From Clostridiales bacterium (lineage in GTDB: Bacteria > Bacillota > Clostridia > Oscillospirales > Oscillospiraceae): 20,055 nucleotides of DNA. Below are positions 13,530-20,055 of this stretch, piece by piece; the stretch's first letter is position 1; the number at the start of each line of letters is the position of its first letter. The translations under genes were made by a program, and so were the position numbers. The stretch is from the NCBI GenBank assembly GCA_019418625.1, contig DYBL01000030.1, forward strand, positions 1 through 20,055, given 5' to 3'. The notes beneath the pieces are model-generated. The model saw only the letters and a list, made by a program, of their open reading frames with translations. It was not told the origin of the DNA and did no database searches.

Positions 13530-16500
13530 ATGGCGACCTATCAGATCTACGAACTCTCTGCCCGGGCAGTGATGAGCTATGCCGCGGAGCAAGACGGCGT
13601 TTTCACCTTTACCCTGAACCGCAGTGCCACCGAGCACTGCAAGGTACCGGGTGCCAAGCACGAGCAGGACAGCTGCGCCATGTTCCATCAGCTGATGTAC
13701 CAACTCCACGGGGAGGGCTGGCGGGAGCGTGGCGATGAGAAAGTCACATTGCTTTCCGATGTGCTGTTCTATATGGACTTCGCCGGGATCTTTGACCGGC
13801 GTGGAACCGGAAGGACGCAGCAGGCCCGCCGGGAGAAGGCCAGAGATATGTTTCGTCCCGAGGGGATCACACTGGACTTCGGCGGCGGTCCCTGCCGCTA
13901 TGTGGCCTTTGAGCGCTCCGCCAGCATGAGCCGTCAGTCCCGTCTCTCCTTCATCCGGGCGGATCTGTATGAGCCCATGCGCCAGCGGATCATACTGAAC
14001 ATGGAACTGGATCGCTGCCAGCTCAGCAAACTCTATGCCTACAATGGTCTCATGTTCTCCAGTGGAACCCGGGTGGACGGTATCCGCATTGATAAAAATC
14101 ACCGGGTCATCGTCATAAACAATCCAACCAAGAGGGTGGAGCGAGCCCCTGTCATTACCCTGCGGGAAGGCAGAGAGCCCGGAACTTTTTACCGGGCAGA
14201 TACACTGGAAGATCTGGACATCACCTGCTTTGACGGCGTGGGCCTCATCTCCAAAGAGTACGCCCAGGTGGTGGACAAGGCCTGCTGCGGCAGCCACACC
14301 CACACCTCCTTCCAAATCCGTATGCCCTACATCAAGGGGATGCTCCATCAGGTGGACTTCAAAGGTTTTTTGAAGCGCAGCGGCACCCAGAGCATCGTGG
14401 ACATCTGGGGCAAGGCGCACCCCGTCCGCAGTGTGGACATCATCCTCACTTGCAGTCAGTTCAAAGCCTACGGCTGGCTGCGGGAGAACGGTATGACCTG
14501 GGAGGACTACTGGGACGCCTTCCGGGACTACAACCACGCCCTATACATCACCAACCTGAGCAAGACGGAGCCAGAGAAACTGGTAGAACTCAACTATCAA
14601 TTCCTCTCCACCCTCTCCATCCAGCTGGAGGAGTTTCGCCCCGCCGACCTGCCGGAGGGCTGGAGCCACAGTCCAGAGGATGACCCCCGGCAATGGCTGA
14701 CCAAGGCCACCGAGACGGCCTACTATAACTTTCGTACCAATGAAGCATATCAGCAGGAATACTTTTGCCGGGGCCTGAGCCAGCCAAAAGGAAGTCGGGC
14801 GAACATCATGGCCCGGGTGTTGGAGAAGAACCCGAAGTTTATCCGTGAGTCTATCTACGCGGAACAGCTGGATGGGCAAGCCCGGAAGATCCTCCGAGGT
14901 TACGCCGTTGGGCGACTGCTGGTGCCAGGGGACAACCGTTTCCTCTCAGGTGACCTGCTGGAACTGCTGCGGCAGTTAATTGCGCCCCGTGTGTTCCAGT
15001 TGCCCGGTGAGCGGGACTTCTGCAATCAGGTGATGGGAGATTTCTTTGCGGAGGACAGCTTCTTTGCACCCGGTGCGGCCTATGACCACGAGGACAGCTG
15101 CACCCTTCTCCGCAATCCCCACATCGCCCGGAACGAGGAATTGCAGCTGTCCGTGTACCCAGAGGGAGACGACCTGCGCCAACACTATTTTGGTCAACTC
15201 ACAGATGTGGTCATGGTGTCTGCTGACAGTTTGGCAGCGGAGGGGCTGGGCGGCGCGGACTATGACGGCGACCTTATCAAAACCATTGCTGACCCTATCC
15301 TCAACCGATGTGTGAAGCGGAACTATGATTACGATGTCCATCAGCAGCTCTCCAACAACGCCAACCTGCCCCTGCTGAAGATTCCCGCTCTGTCCGCGCC
15401 CAAGTCCGACGCTAACGACTGGCAGGCTCGGTTTCAGACGGTGGAGAACACCTTTGCTGCCCGCATCGGACAGATCTGCAACGCCGCCCTGGACCGCAGC
15501 GTCATCGCCTACAACGATCACGCCGACCCAGAGGAGCGCAAGCGGTGCCGCCGGGACTTGGAAGCCCTGGCCATCTACAGCGGACTGGAGATAGACGCGG
15601 CCAAGACCGGTGTGCGGCCCAACCTGGATGAATTTCTGGGCGGACGGAAGGTAAAGCGCACCCCTTTCCTCCAGTACAAATATCTGTTGGAGCGTGCGGA
15701 GGAGCGCCGCCGTGCATGGTATGAGCCCACCCACCGGGAGCGGCTGGAGGCCTTCTTTGCTGGAGTCGACTGGGACATGGTGGACTCCCCGGTGGAGCGA
15801 TTGCCTTGGCTGGCCCGCCAGCTGGAGCGCAACACGCCCAAGATTCAGGAGAAACCAGCGAAGGATAGCGAACTATTCACCTTCGCCCAGGAACGAAACT
15901 GGAAGAAACAGCTGAATGAGAACATTCTTTCTTCTGTTTCTGCCTTGCTGTGGGACTACGAGCACTGCCTCTCCCGCATTCGGGCCTGCCGCGCTCCTGC
16001 CAAGGGACAGCAGCGGAAAACGGACATTGACCGCATTCTCTACGCCAGGGGACAGGAAGAAGTCTACGACAGCGACGAACTGTATGCCTTCTTCCAGCAG
16101 CTCTCCCCGGAGCGTATCGCCGCTCTGCGAAAGGAAATCGTAGAACAGCAGTGGCACCTGATGACAGAAAAACAGAGAGAAACATTTCTGCGGGAGCATC
16201 TGCCGGAGGCGGCGTACTACTACGATCTGCTGACCGACTTCCGCCACGGCGGATTCCGCATGTTGGGGGATCTGGTCTGCGACATCGACGATCTGGAGTC
16301 TGCCCGGGAGCGGAAGCAGCTCCGCCGCCCGGCAGATTCCCCGGCCTTCCAGAAGATGATGGAGACCTATCTGGCTGCCCCTTTCAGCGGCAATGAGCGG
16401 GCCGTGGTGTCCAAGGTCTGCCGCAAGCTGTTGAATAAGATTATCCGGCCCAGCCTGGCAGTACCCTATGTGGTGGCTCTGGACAAGCGGAACCTTCTGT

Positions 16501-16559
16501 GGGACCTGCTGCCGGACCACATTGAGGAACATGTGCTGGAGGTGGACCATGCTGAATGA
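13530..16559 (+). CDS. Two-barrel RNA polymerase, RdRP (QDE-1)/YonO-like
   Basis: A 1009-residue protein that matches, block by block and in order, the catalytic core shared by cellular RNA-dependent RNA polymerases (PF05183) and phage YonO. Seen: DGVGLIS (235-241); FQIRMPYIKGM (261-271, with the conserved basic Lys269 of the first double-psi barrel); LRNPHIARNE (527-536); GGADYDGD (574-581, metal-binding Asp577, Asp579, Asp581); RIGQICNAALD from 645; and YSGLEIDAAKTG ending at 694, like the SxxVDFPKTG block of RdRPs. The C-terminal third is charged and unassigned. SPbeta YonO is known to be a single-chain DNA-dependent RNA polymerase. Here the gene sits on a mobilizable element opposite repA. 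Template (DNA or RNA) and role are unknown; transcription of element genes or primer synthesis are the leading options. Confidence 0.85.
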   Translation: MATYQIYELSARAVMSYAAEQDGVFTFTLNRSATEHCKVPGAKHEQDSCAMFHQLMYQLHGEGWRERGDEKVTLLSDVLFYMDFAGIFDRRGTGRTQQARREKARDMFRPEGITLDFGGGPCRYVAFERSASMSRQSRLSFIRADLYEPMRQRIILNMELDRCQLSKLYAYNGLMFSSGTRVDGIRIDKNHRVIVINNPTKRVERAPVITLREGREPGTFYRADTLEDLDITCFDGVGLISKEYAQVVDKACCGSHTHTSFQIRMPYIKGMLHQVDFKGFLKRSGTQSIVDIWGKAHPVRSVDIILTCSQFKAYGWLRENGMTWEDYWDAFRDYNHALYITNLSKTEPEKLVELNYQFLSTLSIQLEEFRPADLPEGWSHSPEDDPRQWLTKATETAYYNFRTNEAYQQEYFCRGLSQPKGSRANIMARVLEKNPKFIRESIYAEQLDGQARKILRGYAVGRLLVPGDNRFLSGDLLELLRQLIAPRVFQLPGERDFCNQVMGDFFAEDSFFAPGAAYDHEDSCTLLRNPHIARNEELQLSVYPEGDDLRQHYFGQLTDVVMVSADSLAAEGLGGADYDGDLIKTIADPILNRCVKRNYDYDVHQQLSNNANLPLLKIPALSAPKSDANDWQARFQTVENTFAARIGQICNAALDRSVIAYNDHADPEERKRCRRDLEALAIYSGLEIDAAKTGVRPNLDEFLGGRKVKRTPFLQYKYLLERAEERRRAWYEPTHRERLEAFFAGVDWDMVDSPVERLPWLARQLERNTPKIQEKPAKDSELFTFAQERNWKKQLNENILSSVSALLWDYEHCLSRIRACRAPAKGQQRKTDIDRILYARGQEEVYDSDELYAFFQQLSPERIAALRKEIVEQQWHLMTEKQRETFLREHLPEAAYYYDLLTDFRHGGFRMLGDLVCDIDDLESARERKQLRRPADSPAFQKMMETYLAAPFSGNERAVVSKVCRKLLNKIIRPSLAVPYVVALDKRNLLWDLLPDHIEEHVLEVDHAE

Positions 16560-17421
16560 GTGGGAAGAGTTTCAGGACTACACCGGTGCGGTAACCTACA
16601 CCGCCCGGAACAAGCAGGACACCACCTATCTGGGTCGCTTCACCTTCGACACCATCCTGGACTTTGAGGGACTCAACCGGGTATTGACCATCCTGGCGAG
16701 AGGGTTTCTGTTTCATAACGAGAATGGCAGCTCTGCCGAAGCACCTCGGGAACGCATCGACTACGCACACCGGGGTCTGTGCGCCTGGTGCAGTGTGCCG
16801 GACAGCAAAAAAGCCACGCCCCGGGAGGCGTGGCAGTTCGGCAGCGATTTTGGAAAACTCCATAGGGAGTTTCCCGGCCTTGTGGAGGAAAACGGCAGCG
16901 GATGGTTTCACAGGCATGTACATCGGGTGGCAGCCTTTGTGCGGGAAAACCCGGAGAAGGTGTCCAGCAGTGCCCAGAAGAAGTGTGCCGCCATTGAGAA
17001 GGGCTTTGACCGAGCCTGGCGGGACAAGGTGATTCAAATGCAGGTCTCTCTGTTTGCTCCCACCACCAAGGGACAGTGGGGATTGCGGTTTGACAGCTTT
17101 CTGGCCCAGGCTCTGGAACTTGGGCCGCTCCGGAAAGAGGAACCAGAGCTGCCGCCTGAACTATTAGAGCAGCTTCGCAACCTCACGCCTAAGGGCGTTC
17201 CCGTGGAGATGGTGGAGACGCTGGCAGCCTACTACTTTGCCAACAAGCCGGAAGATTCCGACTGGGTGGTGCTGCCGGTGGCAAACTTTGACGCGTACTT
17301 CGGCACCACCAGCTTTGGACGGAAGTATCTTAGGCAGATCCCAAAGACCATTTTGGAGCGCTCCGAAACTGGCTTTGGATTGTGCCGGTACCGGCTGGGG
17401 GAAGCTATCGTTATTGAGTAG
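16549..17421 (+). CDS. Unknown protein coupled to the polymerase
   Basis: A 290-residue protein I do not recognise. It has no signal peptide or membrane helix, is fairly rich in aromatic residues and Arg, and has a well-spaced pair of Cys (LCAWCS, near 78-83) but no complete zinc motif. The ATG lies inside the end of the polymerase gene, overlapping it by 11 bases, and GGAGG sits 6 bases before it; both genes therefore form a tightly coupled pair. Such coupling often marks subunits of one complex, so it may be an accessory factor for template binding or initiation; this is inference. The frame is open upstream to 16468, but that extension is out-of-frame polymerase sequence. Confidence 0.75.
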   Translation: MLNEWEEFQDYTGAVTYTARNKQDTTYLGRFTFDTILDFEGLNRVLTILARGFLFHNENGSSAEAPRERIDYAHRGLCAWCSVPDSKKATPREAWQFGSDFGKLHREFPGLVEENGSGWFHRHVHRVAAFVRENPEKVSSSAQKKCAAIEKGFDRAWRDKVIQMQVSLFAPTTKGQWGLRFDSFLAQALELGPLRKEEPELPPELLEQLRNLTPKGVPVEMVETLAAYYFANKPEDSDWVVLPVANFDAYFGTTSFGRKYLRQIPKTILERSETGFGLCRYRLGEAIVIE

Positions 17422-17427
17422 ATAAAA

Positions 17428-17718
17428 TCAGGCATCCATCTCCGTTTCTTCCACTGGAGATGGATGCCTGTCTATTTCAAAGTGATTCAGTTCGTATGCC
17501 AGTTCCCAAGCCAACTGGAACCCGCAAAGGAAACTGTCCACGGAGCGTTCCTCTGCAATCAGGCCCTGTGCATCCATGATCCTTAGCACCAGTTTTCTCT
17601 CAGGTTTTTCCAGACGCTCAATAAGCTGTTGGTGGCAAGTTTCGATTTCCTGCTCGGCCTCCTCCATAGGTAGTGGAGTGTAAAATCTGTCATACAGTCG
17701 CTTCAGCGTATCGTGCAT
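17428..17718 (-). CDS. DUF6809-like small protein
   Basis: A 96-residue acidic, helical protein (begins MHDTLKRLYDRFYTPLP; later LVLRIMDAQGLIAEE and FLCGFQLAWELAYELNHF). The layout resembles the DUF6809-type proteins of clostridial mobile elements, such as the one at 2077-2352, though I am only moderately sure they are one family. GGAGG lies 8 bases before ATG 17718. The frame is open up to 17856 but the added residues lack protein-like pattern and cross a promoter. Its last codons form one side of a 15-bp hairpin shared with the end of the polymerase operon. Function unknown. Confidence 0.7.
   Translation of the reverse strand: MHDTLKRLYDRFYTPLPMEEAEQEIETCHQQLIERLEKPERKLVLRIMDAQGLIAEERSVDSFLCGFQLAWELAYELNHFEIDRHPSPVEETEMDA
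17429..17470. terminator. 15-bp perfect hairpin between convergent genes
   Basis: 17429-17443 pairs perfectly with 17456-17470 around a 12-base loop. It begins eight bases after the stop of the polymerase partner and covers the last codons of the convergent DUF6809-like gene. On the minus strand it is followed by ATTTTATC and on the plus strand by TCTATTTC, so it likely ends both transcripts although T runs are modest. Confidence 0.7.
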
Positions 17719-17811
17719 GTGTTTCGCCTCCTTACAGCGCAACAACATATCACAGTCTTTCAACAAAATCCACTGTAAGTTTCGCATAAATTTTTTACAT
17801 ACCGCCCCGCC

Positions 17812-17841
17812 TTGACCCCTTGCCCTGTCATCTTCTATAAT
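17812..17841 (+). promoter_or_regulatory. Sigma-A promoter of the LuxR-type regulator
   Basis: TTGACC (17812-17817) and a consensus TATAAT (17836-17841) are separated by 18 bases. GGGGAGG at 17858-17864 precedes ATG 17870, giving a leader of about 20 bases. Confidence 0.8.
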
Positions 17842-17869
17842 AAAGAAAAATAACATTGGGGAGGTTCCT

Positions 17870-19069
17870 ATGGACTACATCACCGCGCGGGAGGCAGCGG
17901 AAAAGTGGGGCGTGTCAGAGCGCCGGATCAATCAATATTGTGCCGAGGGCCGCATCCCCGGCGCGGAGCGGTTCGGCGGAGCCTGGGCCATTCCCGCGGG
18001 CGCCGAAAAGCCCGGCGACCCCCGCAAACAGAAAACGCAGGCCGCGCCCCCAAGCGCGAAGCAAGCGCCGGAGCTGTTTCCCGGCTTCATGCCCCTGATG
18101 AACACCCCGTTTTGTCCCGGGTGCTGCAAAGAGACCATCGCTCGCATGGAAGCCGGGCCGAAAAAGGACATTGCTCTGGCGGAGTACCACTATTTCAGCG
18201 GCCAGGCAGAAAAGGCCATGCAGGAAACGGAAGGTTATCTTACGGCGGCTGACGGCGGGATTCGTCTTTCCGCTTGTCTGATTTTTGCCTATGCCTGCCT
18301 GTCCATGGGACGGATCGACCACGCCCGCAGCTCCTTGGGTGAGATCCGGCGCACCCTGGCTACCGGTGGAGAAACCGCCCCGGCGGCCCGTGCCATGGAG
18401 GCATTTGTGGCATTTGCGGCGGCGGTGCTGCTGCACCTGCCGTTGCCGGAGGAAATGCCGCCTGCGGAATCCTTTCTGCCCCTGCTGCCCCCCGGGCTGC
18501 GGGCCTTTGCCCTGTATGTGCAGGCCCACTATCTCTATCTGAAGGAGGACTACGCCAACAGCGCCGGGATAGTGGAGGGAGCCCTTGCCATGGGAGCGTC
18601 CGCCTACCCCATCTCGGCCATCTATCTGCATCTGGTGGCGGTGATGGACTACATGAGTCTCAAGGCGACGGAAAAGGCCCAGACCCATCTGCTGACCGCT
18701 TGGAAAATCGCCCGGCCGGACGATCTCATCGAGGCCTTCGGGGAACACCACGGACTGCTGGGGGCCATGCTGGAGGCGGCCATCAAGCCCAACTGGCCAG
18801 AGGATTTTAAGAGAATTATCGACATCACCTACCGTTTCTCTTCCGGCTGGCGTAGAGTTCACAACCCCATCACCGGCCATGATGTGGCCGACGACCTGAC
18901 CACCACGGAGTTCGCCGTCTGCATGCTGGCGGCCCGGGGCTGGACCACCCGGGAGATCGCCCGGCACCTGAATATCTCCGCAAATACCGCAAAACGCCAT
19001 ATTTCAGAGGCCATGAAAAAGCTGAAGGTGAAAAACCGGAAGGACCTGAAGCAGTATATGCTGCGATAG
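17870..19069 (+). CDS. LuxR-type regulator with N-terminal MerR-like HTH
   Basis: A 399-residue transcription factor with two DNA-binding modules. Residues 2-43 (ITAREAAEKWGVSERRINQY, then RIPGAERFGGAWAIP) form an excisionase/MerR-like helix-turn-helix. A long helical middle (about 90-335) looks like TPR-type repeats, as in the sensor parts of many LuxR proteins, and contains CPGCC near 83. The last ~60 residues are a LuxR-type HTH (TTEFAVCMLAARGWTTREIA, HLNISANTAKRHI). No phosphate-receiver domain is seen. The large secreted protein downstream, with an operator-like palindrome in its promoter region, is a probable target. Ligand unknown. Proteins of this architecture seem typical of Oscillospiraceae. 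Confidence 0.85.
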   Translation: MDYITAREAAEKWGVSERRINQYCAEGRIPGAERFGGAWAIPAGAEKPGDPRKQKTQAAPPSAKQAPELFPGFMPLMNTPFCPGCCKETIARMEAGPKKDIALAEYHYFSGQAEKAMQETEGYLTAADGGIRLSACLIFAYACLSMGRIDHARSSLGEIRRTLATGGETAPAARAMEAFVAFAAAVLLHLPLPEEMPPAESFLPLLPPGLRAFALYVQAHYLYLKEDYANSAGIVEGALAMGASAYPISAIYLHLVAVMDYMSLKATEKAQTHLLTAWKIARPDDLIEAFGEHHGLLGAMLEAAIKPNWPEDFKRIIDITYRFSSGWRRVHNPITGHDVADDLTTTEFAVCMLAARGWTTREIARHLNISANTAKRHISEAMKKLKVKNRKDLKQYMLR

Positions 19070-19075
19070 GAAACT

Positions 19076-19097
19076 GCCCGCGGGCCATCCCGCGGGC
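19076..19097 (+). terminator. Terminator-like hairpin after the regulator
   Basis: GCCCGCGGG (19076-19084) and CCCGCGGGC (19089-19097) form a 9-bp perfect stem with a CCAT loop, seven bases after the stop. The following sequence is not a clean T run (ATTTTA comes nine bases later), so efficiency may be moderate. Confidence 0.65.
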
Positions 19098-19128
19098 ATG
19101 ACCCATTTTAGGGGGTAAAATAGGTCAT
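19098..19128 (+). promoter_or_regulatory. Near-palindromic operator
   Basis: ATGACCCATTTTA (19098-19110) and TAAAATAGGTCAT (19116-19128) are inverted copies with one mismatch around GGGGG. The site ends where the putative -35 element begins, centred about 50 bases before the likely transcription start. That is a typical position for a dimeric activator such as the LuxR-type protein encoded just upstream. Confidence 0.65.
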
Positions 19129-19156
19129 AGACCTTTCGGGGCATTTCGGATATAAT
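19128..19156 (+). promoter_or_regulatory. Promoter of the secreted repeat protein
   Basis: A consensus TATAAT (19151-19156) follows a poor -35, TAGACC (19128-19133), at 17-base spacing. A weak -35 touching an operator is what one expects for an activator-dependent promoter. The leader to ATG 19247 is about 85 bases. Confidence 0.6.
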
Positions 19157-19246
19157 AAAGATATATTTGTTTGCCTTTGGGACGCGCCAGGGGCGAACGG
19201 GAGTAAAATCGGGAACTTCTTCCCCGCGGCGGAAAGGAGCGTATAT

Positions 19247-20055
19247 ATGAAAAAGAGATTGTTTGCCTCGCTGCTCTGCCTGGCGCTCTGCCTGGGCCTG
19301 CTGCCTGGCACGGCCTGGGCGAATGGGGATGGCGGTGTGGCGTACATCGAGCGGGGCTGGGACGGCAGCGCCGTGACAGAACAGCCCAAAACCATCGATA
19401 CCTACACCACCATTACCAGCAACACCATCCAATGGAACAACGGCTGGTATGTGGCCCAGGGTGATGTCACCATCAACCAGCGGGTCACTGTCATCGGCGA
19501 TGTTCACCTGATCCTGACGGACGGCTGCACCCTCACCGTCAACGGGGGTATCCAGGTGGCGGCGGGCAACAGCCTCACCATCTACGGCCAGTCGGACGGG
19601 GCGGACACCATGGGAAAACTGACCGCGTCCATCACTTCGGAAAACACGGCCATCTACAACGCCGCCATTGGTGGCAATACTGGAGAAACCGGCGGCACCC
19701 TGACCGTCTGTGGCGGCGCAGTGGAGGCCACGGTTTCCGTCAGCAATGACTTGAAGAGCAGTTCCCAAACGCCTCAGGGGGGCAACATTTATGGCGCGGC
19801 CATCGGCGGGGGCGGCACGAAAACCGGTAACGGTGGCAACGGCGGCACTGCGACCGTCTATGGCGGCGCAGTGGAGGCCACGGTTACTGTCATCGATGTC
19901 TCCCAGAGCGATCCCGATACATCTCAGGGGAACAATAACGGCTCTTTTGCTGGTGACTCCTATGGTGCGGCCATCGGCGGCGGCGGCTCAGAAACCGGTA
20001 ACGGCGGCGACGGCGGAACCATCACCATCTTCGGCGGAACCGTCCGGGCAGAAAG
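19247..20055 (+). CDS. Secreted Gly-rich repeat protein (partial, runs off the end)
   Basis: The first 269 codons of a surface or secreted protein. A clear signal peptide, MKKRLFASLLCLALCLGLLP, ends with an AWA cleavage site after residue 25. After a ~110-residue region with beta-strand pattern (VTINQRVTVIGDVHLILTDG), imperfect repeats begin: YGAAIGGGG, TGNGGNGGT, TVYGGAVEATVTV and again YGAAIGGGG, TGNGGDGGT, ITIFGGTV. Such beta-helix-like, Gly-rich repeats occur in large cell-surface proteins of gut Clostridia, often with later cell-wall or S-layer anchors, which would lie beyond the window. GGAAAGGAG lies 8 bases before ATG 19247. Ligand or adhesion target unknown. Confidence 0.85.
   Translation, partial: MKKRLFASLLCLALCLGLLPGTAWANGDGGVAYIERGWDGSAVTEQPKTIDTYTTITSNTIQWNNGWYVAQGDVTINQRVTVIGDVHLILTDGCTLTVNGGIQVAAGNSLTIYGQSDGADTMGKLTASITSENTAIYNAAIGGNTGETGGTLTVCGGAVEATVSVSNDLKSSSQTPQGGNIYGAAIGGGGTKTGNGGNGGTATVYGGAVEATVTVIDVSQSDPDTSQGNNNGSFAGDSYGAAIGGGGSETGNGGDGGTITIFGGTVRAE

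Larger units (their letters stand above)
7200..17718. mobile_element. Integrative mobilizable element (right end not resolved)
   Basis: From the att junction rightward the genes are a serine recombinase, RhuM, a small mob-associated protein, HUH relaxase with a nested membrane ORF, MobC, candidate oriT, RepA ATPase, an RdRP/YonO-like polymerase, its partner and a DUF6809-like protein. No coupling protein or type IV secretion genes are seen, so it should be mobilizable only with a helper. The right limit is uncertain: the expected 5' half of spoVT is absent to the end of the window, and 17718 is simply the last gene that looks like element cargo. Confidence 0.7.

Noticed and set aside
13410..14537. 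Minus-strand open frame of 375 codons opposite the polymerase
   Set aside because: It mirrors the polymerase N-terminal half, has no recognisable domain, and runs across the repA-polymerase promoter region.
13530..16559. The D-x-D-G-D motif as a chance match
   Set aside because: Five other RdRP-family blocks occur in the expected order and spacing, which chance would not give.

Overview
The window looks like chromosome plus accessory DNA from a GC-rich, spore-forming gut Clostridium of the Oscillospiraceae type (Flavonifractor, Intestinimonas or Lawsonibacter-like). I infer this from the SpoVT sequence, the AGCS and CobW genes, the Tn4451-style TnpX/TnpV remnants and the style of the LuxR and surface proteins. 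The genus is a guess from protein style only.

Layout. (1) 1-3040: decayed end of a Tn4451-like mobile element. It holds a zinc-ribbon protein and a RhuM protein on +, then on - a DUF6809-type protein, a TnpV broken by a -1 frameshift and the first ~29 codons of a TnpX-like serine recombinase that stops at a palindrome. Three perfect inverted repeats crowd 2744-3039. (2) 3112-6640: chromosomal genes on -, an AGCS sodium:amino-acid symporter followed by two COG0523/CobW GTPases, one with a very His/Cys-rich metal-binding loop. (3) 6745 to at least 17421, probably 17718: an integrative mobilizable element. Its recombinase gene runs in frame into the 3' part of spoVT, so the element appears to sit inside spoVT and to have separated the AbrB-type DNA-binding half from the GAF-like half. 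The recombinase shares an operon with a second RhuM gene. Further along are a mob operon (MobC, HUH relaxase, a membrane ORF nested in the relaxase gene, a small protein), a candidate oriT, a row of six hairpins and a RepA-type ATPase. Divergent from repA is a 1009-residue protein carrying, in the right order, the conserved blocks of the two-barrel RNA polymerase superfamily (cellular RdRP/QDE-1 and phage YonO), including the metal-binding D-x-D-G-D motif. A 290-residue protein of unknown function is translationally coupled to it. (4) 17870-20055: a regulator with an N-terminal MerR-like HTH and a C-terminal LuxR HTH, then the start of a large secreted, Gly-rich repeat protein with an operator-like near-palindrome upstream.

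How the parts may work together. RepA, the hairpin array, oriT, MobC and the relaxase form a DNA-processing and mobilization module. No type IV secretion genes are visible, so transfer would need a helper. The two-barrel polymerase could transcribe element genes or lay RNA on single-stranded transferred DNA; this is inference. Excision by the recombinase would be expected to rebuild spoVT, as in known sporulation-gene intervening elements such as skin in sigK. The 5' half of spoVT is not in the window, so the far end lies beyond it or the locus is rearranged.

The most novel items are the mobile-element RdRP/YonO-like polymerase with its partner and the recombinase-SpoVT junction. No tRNA, rRNA or CRISPR was seen.
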